Origin: Candidatus Didemnitutus sp.
GTDB taxonomy: Bacteria; Verrucomicrobiota; Verrucomicrobiia; Opitutales; Opitutaceae
Assembly (NCBI GenBank): GCA_030681265.1
Contig: JAUXXD010000026.1
Span: 1-43,621, forward strand
Direction: 5' to 3'
Length of the DNA: 43,621 nucleotides
The notes beneath the pieces were generated by a model. It worked only from the letters and a program-made list of their open reading frames with translations, searched no databases and was not told where the DNA came from. Positions 34,380 through 43,481 of this stretch are shown here, in pieces. The position numbers and the translations under genes were made by a program. Position 1 is the first letter of the stretch, and each line of letters begins with the position of its first letter.

Positions 34380-37300
34380 ATGTCATCACTAGTCTTTCTG
34401 TTGCTGGCCTATGTCGGCGTGGTGTTGGTGGTATTTCCGATTTGGGCGCTCCTTAAGCTCCGCGCCCACGCGGACAAACTCGCCGAGTTGCAAGTTCGCC
34501 TCGACCTCGCCGAGGCCGCGCTGCAGCGGAAAAAATCATCGCCCGAAACAACATTGTCCGTCGCCGCACCGTTGAACACGGCTCCGTCGGAAACTTTTTT
34601 CACTCCACCGGAATGCACCGAGGAAGCGGCGTCGGCCGGGTCACTGCCCCCGCTTGCCGATTCATCCCGGGGATTGGCCGCGACCGAAGCCACGCCGCAA
34701 ATCGAGCCACCGCCCGTCGAGCCGCCAGTGATTCCACCCGCGCCGACTCCCTCGCACCAGCCGCGCTTTAATTGGGAGCAATTCATGGGCGCGAAACTCT
34801 TCGCGTGGCTCGGCGGTTTTGCGCTGTTTCTCGGCGTCGTGTTCTTCGTGAAATACTCGTTCGAGCACAACCTGATCTCTCCGGAGGTGCGGGTCGCGCT
34901 CGGCTTCGCGCTCGGCGCTGGCTTGGTCATCGGCGGATTGCGGCTGGCCGCGACGCGCTACCGCATCACGAGCCAGACGCTGATCGCCGCGGGCGTGGTG
35001 TCACTCTACGCGGTGACGTTCGCATGCAACTCGATCTACCACTTTGCTTTCTTCGGTCAGGGGCCGACGTTTCTGTTGATGGCGCTGATTACAACCGTGG
35101 CGTTTTTCTGCGCGGTGCGATTGCGCGCGCACGTGGTCGCGCTGCTCGGGATGCTCGGCGGCTTTCTCACGCCGCTCTTGCTCTCGACGGGAGTGGACAA
35201 TCCCGGCGGACTTTTCGGCTATCTCGCGCTGTTGGACGCGGGGTTGGTCGCGGTGATGCTCGCAACGTCATGGCGTTATCTCGTGCCACTCAGTGCCGGT
35301 TGCACGGCGTTGATGATCCTGGCGTGGAGCGATCGCTTCTTCACGGTCGCGAACGGTCCCACCGCCATGCTGGTGTGTCTTGGGTTTGGCGCGCTCTACT
35401 TTGCGGCGGCGGAGTGGGCGCGGCGGCGCGATCAAACGCACCCGATGATTTCATGGACGGCGGCAGCGATGCTCTTCCTCGGTCACGCTTTCGCGTTCTA
35501 TTTTTTGAGTTTTCCCGAATTCGCGCAGCAAGCGTTGCTCTGGTTCGGTTATGTGCTGGTGGTCGATGTGGCTTTGCTCGCCTTGGCGTGGCGGGATGAT
35601 TCGCTGCCGATGCTCCATGGCCTCGCCGGTTTGGCTGTTTTTGCATTACTGGCACAATGGACTGCCGGCTTTGTGACCGATGCACAGCTGCCGTCAGTGC
35701 TTGGCTTCTACCTCGTTTTTGCGGCACTGCACACGGCCTTTCCGTTGCTGGTGAACCGGCTGCGCCCCGAGCCGAACGCGCGTGAGTGGAGTCAGTTTTT
35801 TCCAGCGCTGACGCTCGTGCTGCTGTTGGTGCCATTGCTGGAACTCACGCCGATTTCCTTCGTGATCTGGCCCGCCGTGCTCGTGGTGAATCTCCTCGCG
35901 GTCATCGTCGCGGTGGTGGCCGGTTCGCTGCTCGGGCTCGTCGCGGTGATCGTGCTCACGTTGGGTGTAACAGGATGTGCGCTCCTCCGTGTGCCGGTGG
36001 GCGTGGTGCTCGAGCCATTGCTGCTGCTGCCGCTGCTCGTGTTTGCGGTCTTCTTTTTCGTAGTGTGTTTATGGCTCGGGCGCCGCCTGCCTGCTGGACC
36101 TGCAACGATTGCGCGCGGCGACGTTCTCACGCGGCTCTTCGGCGGACCACGCGCGCAACTTCCGGCGCTGGCGGTGTTGCCACCGTTTCTCCTGCTCGTG
36201 CTGGTGTGTGCGCGTTTGAGCGTGCCGGATCCTTCCTTGGTATTCGGCCTCGCGCTGTTGCTGACGGTGCTCGCGCTGGGGCTCACACGGTTGATGCAAG
36301 TAGATTGGCTGCCGGCAGTCGCGCTCGCGGGCGTCGTCGCCGTCGAATACGCGTGGCGTTCGCAACACTTCGAGGCGTCGGCCACGGCATTGGCGCTGAC
36401 TTGGTATGCGGTGTTCACTGTCGTGTTTCTGATATTCCCGTTCGTTTTCCTGCGTCGGATGGCGGATCGCACGGGGCCGTGGGCGGTGGCGGCGTTGGTT
36501 GGCGTGGTGCAATTTCCGTTGTTCTATGCGCTGCGTGGTTCGCTGGTGCCGGAGCGCCTGCCCGGACTCTTGCCCGCAGCGTTCGGCGTGGTCTGGTTGG
36601 TGGCGCTCGTCGTGCTGCTCCGGCGAATTCCCGCGGAAAGTCCCGCGCGTCTCAATCAACTCGCGTGGTTCGGCGGCGTGGCGCTGTTGTTCATCACGCT
36701 GGTGTTCCCGATTCAATTTGATCGGCAATGGCTCACGCTGGCGTGGGCGTTGGAGGGCGCGGCGTTGTGCTGGCTCTATCATCGCGTGCCGCATCCGGGA
36801 CTGCGCGGCGTCGGCGTGGTGTTGCTGGCGGTGGCGTTTGTGCGCCTGGCGCTGAATCCAGCGGTGCTCTCCTATCATGTGCGCGGCGAACTGCCGTTGC
36901 TCAACTGGTGGCTGTGGACCTATGGGCTGGCGATTGCGGCCTTGTTCACCGCCGCGCGACTGCTCGCGCCGCCGCGGGAGCGTGTGTTCGGCATGAATTT
37001 GCCGCCGCTGCTGCAAACCGGCGGAGTCGTGCTGTTGTTTCTCCTGCTCAACATCGAGATTGCTGACTTCTACACGCCCGTCGGCGCGCGCGCGATCACG
37101 TTGCAATTCTCAGACGACTTCGCGCGCGACCTGACTTACACGATCACGTGGGCGCTGTTCGCCCTCGGGTTGCTCGGGGCGGGCTTGTGGAAAAAGCAAC
37201 CGGCGGCGCGCTACGCGGCGTTGGGGTTGCTCAGCGTCACTTTGCTCAAACTTTTCTTCCATGACCTTGCGCGACTTGAGGCGCTCTACCGGGTCGGTGC

Positions 37301-37394
37301 CCTGTTTGCCGTCGCCGTCATCGCGATCTTCGCGTCCTTCGTTTACCAACGTTTTCTGCCTCCCGATGAAAATCCCTCCGCCAACTCCCGCTGA
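34380..37394 (+). CDS. DUF2339 multi-spanning membrane protein
   Basis: The 1004-residue protein begins with one membrane helix (SSLVFLLLAYVGVVLVVFPI). A coiled-coil and a Pro/Glu/Ser/Thr-rich stretch (about 25-125) follow, and then the DUF2339 core, which opens FNWEQFMGAKLFAWLGGFAL and FLGVVFFVKYSFEHNLISPE. More than twenty hydrophobic helices follow to the end. DUF2339 proteins are large predicted inner-membrane proteins of unknown function. They are often encoded next to a DUF3999 gene, as here, where the next gene overlaps by 29 bases. ATG at 34380 is supported by AAAAGGAAAG upstream. A transport or envelope role is only a guess. Confidence 0.92.
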   Translation: MSSLVFLLLAYVGVVLVVFPIWALLKLRAHADKLAELQVRLDLAEAALQRKKSSPETTLSVAAPLNTAPSETFFTPPECTEEAASAGSLPPLADSSRGLAATEATPQIEPPPVEPPVIPPAPTPSHQPRFNWEQFMGAKLFAWLGGFALFLGVVFFVKYSFEHNLISPEVRVALGFALGAGLVIGGLRLAATRYRITSQTLIAAGVVSLYAVTFACNSIYHFAFFGQGPTFLLMALITTVAFFCAVRLRAHVVALLGMLGGFLTPLLLSTGVDNPGGLFGYLALLDAGLVAVMLATSWRYLVPLSAGCTALMILAWSDRFFTVANGPTAMLVCLGFGALYFAAAEWARRRDQTHPMISWTAAAMLFLGHAFAFYFLSFPEFAQQALLWFGYVLVVDVALLALAWRDDSLPMLHGLAGLAVFALLAQWTAGFVTDAQLPSVLGFYLVFAALHTAFPLLVNRLRPEPNAREWSQFFPALTLVLLLVPLLELTPISFVIWPAVLVVNLLAVIVAVVAGSLLGLVAVIVLTLGVTGCALLRVPVGVVLEPLLLLPLLVFAVFFFVVCLWLGRRLPAGPATIARGDVLTRLFGGPRAQLPALAVLPPFLLLVLVCARLSVPDPSLVFGLALLLTVLALGLTRLMQVDWLPAVALAGVVAVEYAWRSQHFEASATALALTWYAVFTVVFLIFPFVFLRRMADRTGPWAVAALVGVVQFPLFYALRGSLVPERLPGLLPAAFGVVWLVALVVLLRRIPAESPARLNQLAWFGGVALLFITLVFPIQFDRQWLTLAWALEGAALCWLYHRVPHPGLRGVGVVLLAVAFVRLALNPAVLSYHVRGELPLLNWWLWTYGLAIAALFTAARLLAPPRERVFGMNLPPLLQTGGVVLLFLLLNIEIADFYTPVGARAITLQFSDDFARDLTYTITWALFALGLLGAGLWKKQPAARYAALGLLSVTLLKLFFHDLARLEALYRVGALFAVAVIAIFASFVYQRFLPPDENPSANSR

Positions 37395-39441
37395 TCGCGC
37401 GCGCCACGGCGGTTGGCTCCTGCCGTGGCTTTCGCTGGCCGCCTTCGGCGCGCTCACGCCCCACGAGTGGCAGCACCGTCAGGTCTTCACCGTTAACGAA
37501 CCGGGCCTGACGCGCATCGCCGTGACCGCCGAGACCATGACGCACGCGCAGCCGAGCCTGAGTGATATGCGCATCCTCGACGAGGCCGGTCGCGAAGTGC
37601 CCTATTGGATCGACGGGCGATTTTCCTCTCACCACGATCCGCAGACGGAGACGCCGCCGCGCGTCGCCGCGCGCAACTTCACCTCGTTCGACACCACCGC
37701 AGGCACGCAGTTGTTGATCGAGACCGGACTGACGGGCGAACTCGAAGCGATTGAGCTCACAACTTCGTCAGCAGGCTTTTTCCTCGCCGCCCATGTCGAA
37801 ATTTCCGCCGACGGTAATCAGTGGAAGTCACTCGGACCCGCCGTGCCGATCTTTCGCAACCTCGGTGCGGAGCAATTGCGGCTCGCGTTATCGCGGCAGC
37901 GGGCCGCGTTCGTGCGCGTAACGCTCGACGAGCCCCGCGCCACGTCCGACCCGGCGCGACGCGACGCGACGCACCCGCGGGTTCCCTTCACCGGCGCGCT
38001 CGTGCAAGCGGCACCGATCCACGCCACTCCCCCGCGCCTGACGCCGCTCGGCGTCGCGGTGGAGCGACGCGAAGAGTTTGCCGGGGTGACGACGCTGACG
38101 TTGCAACTCGCCGGACGACATGCGCCCCTCGCGACTCTGTCATTCGCGAGCAGTGAGCCATTGTTCATGCGCCATGTCACGGTGGCGGTGCGAGAGATGC
38201 AGGGCGGTGAAGCCGGAGAGCGGGTCATCGCCACCGGCACGATCTACCGCGTAGCGCTCGCCGGGACCGCCGTGCGCGAACAGTTGGCACTGCCACTCGA
38301 TTATCTGCCGACCAACCGCGAACTCATCGTGCACGTGCACAACGGCGACTCGCCTCCGCTCGTCATCGACGCCGTGCACGCGAAGCGGCGCGCGATCGAA
38401 GTGCGTTTTGTTGCGCAGCAAGTCGGCGAATATCAGTTGCTCCTCGGCAATCCGCAAGTCGGCGCCCCCCGCTACGACTTGGCCCTCTTTACCGACGAAC
38501 TGAGTCGCGCCGAGACGAAAGTCGTGACGGCCGGATCCGCGCAACCAATGCCTCATTATCGTCCGCGGGAAACGGTGTCGTCTCTACCGGACACGGACGT
38601 GCCCCTCATCGGAGCACCGCTTGATACCACCAACTGGCGACACCGCCGCCCGCTGCAGCTCGCACGCCCCGGCGTGCAACAAATCGAACTCGACCTGGCC
38701 GTGCTCGCGTATGCGCAACCGGATTTGGACGACCTGCGCATCGTGCAAGATCGCCACCAGTTCCCCTATTTGCTGGAGCGAACCAAGCTGATGCGAAAAT
38801 CTTCTGTTCCGATTTTCCCCGCCCCCGATAACAAACGTCCCACGGTAAGTGTGTGGCGGATGCCGTTGCCTCACGTCGGGCTGCCAACGCGAGAACTGGG
38901 ATTGTCTTCGGACACGCCGTTGTTTGATCGCACCATCAAAGTCTACGAAATGCGCCGCTCAGCCAGCGGCCAACGGCGCGCGCATACACTTTCGCAAGTC
39001 AAGTGGAGCCATGTCCCGACCGACCAGCGCACGGCGTGGACGCACCTCGTCCTCACCGAACGCCCGCTCACGGATACGCTTTGGTTCGAAACTGATAACG
39101 GCGACAATCCCGCGATCACACTCAAACCTGTGACGCTTTTCACTCCCGTGGTGCGGCTCGTGTTCAAGGCTGATGAAGCCGAGGGGTTTGCCCTCATCTA
39201 CGGCAATGCGGAGGTTTCGGCGCCGCGCTATGACCTGCGCTTACTCGCGCGCCAATTACTCAGTGCCAGTCGCAACGTTGCCACGCTCGTCGGCGACGGC
39301 ACCGTCGCGCCACCCTCGCTCTGGGCTCGCTTGCTAAGCGGCAATAGCGGCATGGTTCTTTTCTGGGCGACGCTTACCCTGGTCGTGATCGTGCTCCTCT
39401 TGGTCGTCGCCCGATTGCTGCCCAAGCCGCCTGCCGGGTAA
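37366..39441 (+). CDS. DUF3999-like exported protein, partner of DUF2339
   Basis: The 691-residue protein starts at ATG 37366 (MKIPPPTPADRARHGGWLLP) inside the end of the DUF2339 gene; a frame to 37261 adds implausible sequence. A signal/anchor helix (about 16-30) precedes a large periplasmic region of beta-sandwich type. It contains two matching halves, each with a discoidin-like opening (FTVNEPGLTRIAVTAETM, LARPGVQQIELDLAVLAYAQ, PDLDDLRIVQ) and an ending with LLLGNPQVGAPRYDLALF or LIYGNAEVSAPRYDLRLL. A C-terminal membrane helix (VLFWATLTLVVIVLLLVVARLL) anchors it. This architecture and the DUF2339 neighbour fit DUF3999. The function is unknown. Confidence 0.85.
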   Translation: MKIPPPTPADRARHGGWLLPWLSLAAFGALTPHEWQHRQVFTVNEPGLTRIAVTAETMTHAQPSLSDMRILDEAGREVPYWIDGRFSSHHDPQTETPPRVAARNFTSFDTTAGTQLLIETGLTGELEAIELTTSSAGFFLAAHVEISADGNQWKSLGPAVPIFRNLGAEQLRLALSRQRAAFVRVTLDEPRATSDPARRDATHPRVPFTGALVQAAPIHATPPRLTPLGVAVERREEFAGVTTLTLQLAGRHAPLATLSFASSEPLFMRHVTVAVREMQGGEAGERVIATGTIYRVALAGTAVREQLALPLDYLPTNRELIVHVHNGDSPPLVIDAVHAKRRAIEVRFVAQQVGEYQLLLGNPQVGAPRYDLALFTDELSRAETKVVTAGSAQPMPHYRPRETVSSLPDTDVPLIGAPLDTTNWRHRRPLQLARPGVQQIELDLAVLAYAQPDLDDLRIVQDRHQFPYLLERTKLMRKSSVPIFPAPDNKRPTVSVWRMPLPHVGLPTRELGLSSDTPLFDRTIKVYEMRRSASGQRRAHTLSQVKWSHVPTDQRTAWTHLVLTERPLTDTLWFETDNGDNPAITLKPVTLFTPVVRLVFKADEAEGFALIYGNAEVSAPRYDLRLLARQLLSASRNVATLVGDGTVAPPSLWARLLSGNSGMVLFWATLTLVVIVLLLVVARLLPKPPAG

Positions 39442-39449
39442 CCAGCAAA

Positions 39450-39474
39450 AGCCCGCGCCGAATGGGCGCGGGCT
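39450..39474. terminator. Terminator hairpin between convergent DUF3999 and M13 peptidase genes
   Basis: AGCCCGCGCC (39450-39459) pairs with GGCGCGGGCT (39465-39474), a perfect 10-bp GC-rich stem with a five-base loop. The minus-strand side continues TTTTGCTGG; the plus side continues GAAATTTG. It lies 8 bases after one stop and 31 after the other, so it probably serves both genes, best on the minus strand. Confidence 0.7.
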
Positions 39475-39505
39475 GAAATTTGCGGGAACTGGAGCGCGGC
39501 GGCGC

Positions 39506-41551
39506 TTACCAGATCTTCGCGCGGTCTTCTTCTTTCCGCCACATCGGATCGCCGTCCTTGATGCCGAAGGCGTCGAAGAAGGGTTGGAAGTTCACCAGCG
39601 CGCCAATCGCGCGGAAATTGCCCGGCGCGTGCGGCCCGACCATCACCTGGCGACGCATCGCGTCTTCGCGATAGGCGGTGCGCCAACCTTGCGCCCACGA
39701 GATGAAAAAGCGCTGCTCGGCAGTGAAACCGTCGATCTTCTCCGGCGTCGGCTTGCCCGCGAGTGAGCGTTGGAAAGCTTCGAAGGCGATCGAGACGCCG
39801 CCGAGGTCGGCAATGTTTTCGCCGAGCGAGAGCGCGCCATTCACCTTGAGGCCGGGGAGCGCCTCGTAGCTGCTGTATTGATCGATCAGCTTTTGGGCGC
39901 GGGCTTGGAATTGCGCGGCATCCTCCGCCGTCCACCAGTCGGTCAGGTTGCCGTCGGCATCATAACGGCGGCCCTGGTCGTCGAAACCGTGGGTGATCTC
40001 GTGGCCGATCACGCCGCCGATCATGCCGTAATTGACAGCGTCGTCCTTGGTGAAATCGAAGAACGGCGGCTGGAGGATGCCGGCGGGGAAGACAATCTGG
40101 TTCGCCGTCGGCTGGAAGTAGGCGTTGACGGTTGGAGGCGTCATGCCCCACTCGCCCTTGTCCACGGGCTGGCCGAGTTTGCGGTTATTGCGCTGCACTT
40201 CGAATTCGGTCGTGGCGCGGCGATTGGCGAAATAGGAATCGCGCGTGATATTGACCGAGGAGTAGTCGCGCCACTTGTCGGTGTAGCCGATGCGAGCAAC
40301 GAAGCGGTCGAATTTCGTGATCGCCTTCTCGCGCGTCGCAGCGCTCATCCACTCCAACGTGGTGAGGCGGTCGCGCATGACGGCTTTGATGTTGGTGATC
40401 ATCTCGTCCATGCGGGCCTTGGCGGCGGGCGGATAATACTGCGCGACGTAGAGCTGGCCGAGGGCTTCGCCGAGCGAGCTGTCGGTTGCGCGCGCGGCGC
40501 GTTGCCAACGAGGCTCCATCATCGGCGTGCCTTGCAGCACGGTGGAGTAGAAACGGAAATGTTCCGTTTCAAACGGACTCGCCAACGCGGGAGCGGCAGA
40601 CGCGAGCAGGCGGTAGCGCAAGTAAGTCTTCCACTCGTCGATCGGGCGGCTGGTGAGCAGATTGTTCAGACCGACGATGAATTTCGGTTGGCCGACAATG
40701 ACGTAGTCCGTGGCGCTGAGATCGAGACCGGCGCCCTCGAAAATCTCGCGCACGGGCAGGGCACTGAGATTGGCGGCGAGTTCGTCCACGCTCATGCGGT
40801 TGTAATTGGCGAGGCGGTCGCGCAACTCGACCGGCGTTTTCGCGTTTTCGGCCATCGCCGTTTCGAGACTGAGCAATTGCGCGGCGGCCGCGGCAGCCGC
40901 GGTTTCGCTGTCGCCCGCGAGCACGAACATTTTCGCAACATGCTCGACGAACGCGGCGCGTTGTTTCGCAAAACCTTCGGCAAAATAGTAATCGCGGCTG
41001 GGCAGGCTCATGCCGCCTTGCGAAACGTAGAGCGCGTTGAGGTCGCTCTGCTTCTGGTCGGCGAAAACAAACTGTCCGAAGAGCCCGCCGGAGCCGAGGC
41101 GGCGCATATGCGCCACGACTCGTGCGAGGTCTTCGATGTTGGCGATGGCGGCGATGCCCGCCAAATCGTCGGCGATCGGCGTGAGGCCGGCGGCGTCGAT
41201 CGCGTCGGTGTTCATCGCCGAAGCGAAAAAGTCGCCGACCTTTTGCTCGATGGTGCCGGTCTCGTGCGTTTGCGCGGAGACGGATTCGAGGATGCTCTTC
41301 ACGTTGGTCCAGTTGTTCTGGCTCAACGTATCGAACGCACCAAAGCGCGACTTGTCGGCCGGCATAACGAACTTGTTATACCAGCCGCCGGCGGCGAACT
41401 TGGCGAAGTCGACGCGCGGGTCGACGGTGAGGTCCATGTGGTCGGTGCTGAAGCCGCTCGGCAGCTTCGCGGGTGTGTCCTCCGCCAAGAGGACGGAAGA
41501 GATCAGGCCGGCCACGATCGCGGCGAGCGCAAGGTTGCGGGTTGTTTTCAT
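39506..41551 (-). CDS. pepO: M13-family zinc metallopeptidase (PepO/neprilysin-like), exported
   Basis: The 681-residue protein starts at ATG 41551 with a signal peptide (NLALAAIVAGLISSVLLAED), so it acts in the periplasm. The N-terminal M13 domain spans about 50-430. The catalytic domain has NAYFQPTANQIVFPAGILQP, the zinc motif GHEITHGFDDQG (H517, H521; E518 catalytic) and the third ligand in GENIADLGG (E578, with D582). DAMRRQVMVGPHAPGNFRAI and the C-terminal W are present. Bacterial M13 enzymes cleave oligopeptides and small proteins. The gene follows the CoA-transferase gene by 73 bases on the same strand. Confidence 0.94.
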   Translation of the reverse strand: MKTTRNLALAAIVAGLISSVLLAEDTPAKLPSGFSTDHMDLTVDPRVDFAKFAAGGWYNKFVMPADKSRFGAFDTLSQNNWTNVKSILESVSAQTHETGTIEQKVGDFFASAMNTDAIDAAGLTPIADDLAGIAAIANIEDLARVVAHMRRLGSGGLFGQFVFADQKQSDLNALYVSQGGMSLPSRDYYFAEGFAKQRAAFVEHVAKMFVLAGDSETAAAAAAAQLLSLETAMAENAKTPVELRDRLANYNRMSVDELAANLSALPVREIFEGAGLDLSATDYVIVGQPKFIVGLNNLLTSRPIDEWKTYLRYRLLASAAPALASPFETEHFRFYSTVLQGTPMMEPRWQRAARATDSSLGEALGQLYVAQYYPPAAKARMDEMITNIKAVMRDRLTTLEWMSAATREKAITKFDRFVARIGYTDKWRDYSSVNITRDSYFANRRATTEFEVQRNNRKLGQPVDKGEWGMTPPTVNAYFQPTANQIVFPAGILQPPFFDFTKDDAVNYGMIGGVIGHEITHGFDDQGRRYDADGNLTDWWTAEDAAQFQARAQKLIDQYSSYEALPGLKVNGALSLGENIADLGGVSIAFEAFQRSLAGKPTPEKIDGFTAEQRFFISWAQGWRTAYREDAMRRQVMVGPHAPGNFRAIGALVNFQPFFDAFGIKDGDPMWRKEEDRAKIW

Positions 41552-41624
41552 ATTGAGGCTGAGGGTTGAATCAGGCGGTTGGAAACTGGGGCGCGCCGGT
41601 GCGGGCAACTTCGGAGCGAAAAAT

Positions 41625-42980
41625 TCATGCCAGAGCCACTTCGAACGGTGCGCCCGTCTTGGCCTTCACGTCGTCGAGCGTGACGCCCTCGTGTAGCTCG
41701 ATCAACACGAGGCCGCCGCCGTCGGGCTTCACCTCGAAGACGCAGAGGTCGGTGATGATGAGGCTGACCACGCCCTTGCCGGTGATGGGCAGCGTGCATT
41801 CCCGCAGAATCTTCGGGCTGCCGTCCCGCGCGCAATGTTCCATCACGGCGACGACGCGTTTCACGCCGGCCACCAGATCCATCGCGCCACCCGGGCCTTT
41901 CACCATCTTGCCAGGCACCATCCAGTTCGCGATGTCGCCGTTGTCCGCGACTTCGAGCGCGCCAAGGATCGAGAGGTCGATGTGCCCGCCCCGGATCATC
42001 GCAAAGGAATCGGCGCTGGAGAAAAATGCGGAGCCCGGAATCGTCGAGATGGTTTGCTTGCCGGCGTTGATCAGGTCGGCGTCAACCTCCGCCTCGCCCG
42101 GAAACGGTCCGATGCCGAGCAGACCGTTTTCGGACTGCAAGGTGACGTCCATGCCCTCCGGAATGAAATTGGCGACAAGCGTGGGGATGCCGATGCCGAG
42201 ATTCACGTAGTAGCCGTCGCGTAACTCCTGGGCGGCGCGCTTCGCCATCAGGTCGCGGATCGGCGACTCTTTCTTCGACGCGGCGGCGCCCTGCACGGTG
42301 CGGAACTCGATGCGCTTCTCGTAATTCACGCCTTGCACGATGCGATCCACATAAATGCCGGGCGTGTGGATTTGATCGGGTTCGAGTTCGCCGATTTCAA
42401 CCAGTTCCTCGACCTCGGCGACGCAGACGGTGCCGCAGGTGGCGATCATGGGATTGAAATTCCGCGCGGTCTTGCGGAAGACGAGGTTGCCGGACTTGTC
42501 GCCTTTCCACGCTTTCACGAGCGAGACGTCGGCGCGGATGCCGGGTTCGAGCACGTAGTCCTTGCCGTCGAATTTCTTGGTTTCCTTGCCGTCGGCCAGC
42601 TTCGTGCCGAAGGCGGTGCGGGTGTAGAAACCGGGGATGCCCGCCCCACCGGCGCGGAGCCGTTCCGCCAGCGTCCCCTGCGGGATCAGCTCAAGTTCCA
42701 ACTCGCCCGCCAGCACCTGGCGTTCAAATTCCTTATTCTCGCCCACGTAGGACGCCATCACCTTGCGGATCTGGCGTGTCTTGAGCAGCAGGCCCATGCC
42801 GAAGTCGTCCACGCCGGCGTTGTTGCCGACGATGGTAATGCCCTTCACGCCACTATCGCGTAGCGCCGCGATGAGGTTCTCGGGAATACCGCAAAGCCCG
42901 AAGCCTCCCGCGGCGACGGTCATGTTATCGTGCAACAAGCCCGAGAGGGCCGCCTCGGCGTTGGGGTAAATTTTGCTCAT
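41625..42980 (-). CDS. Fused 3-oxoacid CoA-transferase (SCOT-type, subunits A and B in one chain)
   Basis: The 451-residue protein starts at ATG 42980 ([18 protein letters not shown]). The A half (about 1-225) has [18 protein letters not shown] and [16 protein letters not shown]. The B half (about 240-451) has [20 protein letters not shown], and the active-site Glu lies in [15 protein letters not shown]. This glutamate forms the covalent CoA thioester. The enzyme swaps CoA between succinyl-CoA (or acetyl-CoA) and acetoacetate or related 3-oxoacids. Most bacteria have separate ScoA and ScoB; the single chain resembles the mitochondrial form. With the beta-oxidation enzyme and the E1-E2 fusion elsewhere in the window it suggests keto-acid use. 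Confidence 0.94.
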   Translation of the reverse strand: MSKIYPNAEAALSGLLHDNMTVAAGGFGLCGIPENLIAALRDSGVKGITIVGNNAGVDDFGMGLLLKTRQIRKVMASYVGENKEFERQVLAGELELELIPQGTLAERLRAGGAGIPGFYTRTAFGTKLADGKETKKFDGKDYVLEPGIRADVSLVKAWKGDKSGNLVFRKTARNFNPMIATCGTVCVAEVEELVEIGELEPDQIHTPGIYVDRIVQGVNYEKRIEFRTVQGAAASKKESPIRDLMAKRAAQELRDGYYVNLGIGIPTLVANFIPEGMDVTLQSENGLLGIGPFPGEAEVDADLINAGKQTISTIPGSAFFSSADSFAMIRGGHIDLSILGALEVADNGDIANWMVPGKMVKGPGGAMDLVAGVKRVVAVMEHCARDGSPKILRECTLPITGKGVVSLIITDLCVFEVKPDGGGLVLIELHEGVTLDDVKAKTGAPFEVALA

Positions 42981-42998
42981 GGAAGTAAAAGGAAATTG

Positions 42999-43026
42999 AC
43001 CACGGATTTCACGGATCGCACGGATG
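42999..43026. repeat. Short ACGGAT triplet repeat
   Basis: Between the CoA-transferase start and the NfeD-like gene, ACGGAT occurs three times at nine-base spacing (ACGGATTTC, ACGGATCGC, ACGGATGCG). This looks like the remains of a short dispersed intergenic repeat. Confidence 0.5.
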
Positions 43027-43094
43027 CGGTGCGGAACGAAAACTGGAGGCAGGGCGGTTTGCCCCGACAGCAACTGCGCTCATACGTCGGTAAA

Positions 43095-43481
43095 TCATGA
43101 TGTTCGCGCCTCGACAACCAATTCACCGAGTTTTTGCGCCACCACCCTTACCGGGGTGCCAACCGACAACGACCGGCCTAGAGACGTCGCATCGTAAAGT
43201 TTTCCTTCAACTCGCACCCGACCCAACGGGCGAAATTCAAGCACAACCATTCCCTCACAGCCGATCAATTTCTCAGATACGTGTTCCTGCGGCGCAGCGC
43301 CGCTTTCAGCAGCCGCTTGTCTATCGACGACCATGACCACCAACCAAAGCGGCCACAGCAGAAATAGCAGCCATCCAAATAGAGGATCGACCAGAAAACT
43401 TAGTGGATTCAGCTCGGGATTTTTCGGTTTTGGCTTTGTGAAAATAACCCAACATGAGGCGAACAGCCCAATCAGAAAATA
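43095..43481 (-). pseudogene. NfeD-like membrane protein, 5' end apparently cut by an insertion sequence
   Basis: Read on the minus strand from 43481, one open frame encodes about 128 residues: a partial membrane helix (YFLIGLFASCWVIF), a basic loop, a second helix (LFGWLLFLLWPLWLVVMVV) and a C-terminal NfeD OB-fold (KLIGCEGMVVLEFRPLGRVR, then VEGKLYDATSLG, LSVGTPVRVVAQKLGELVVE). No ATG, GTG or TTG starts the frame between the boundary at 43481 and a TTG at 43343. The frame reaches a stop just beyond the boundary, where the insertion sequence end begins, so the true start and first helix are missing. The last 82 residues could still be made from TTG 43343 or ATG 43334. NfeD proteins pair with membrane flotillins/SPFH proteins; none is seen. 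Confidence 0.6.

Noticed and set aside
39770-41569. 599-codon open frame antisense to the M13 peptidase
   Set aside because: The opposite strand carries clear zinc-peptidase motifs and a signal peptide; this frame shows no recognisable protein.
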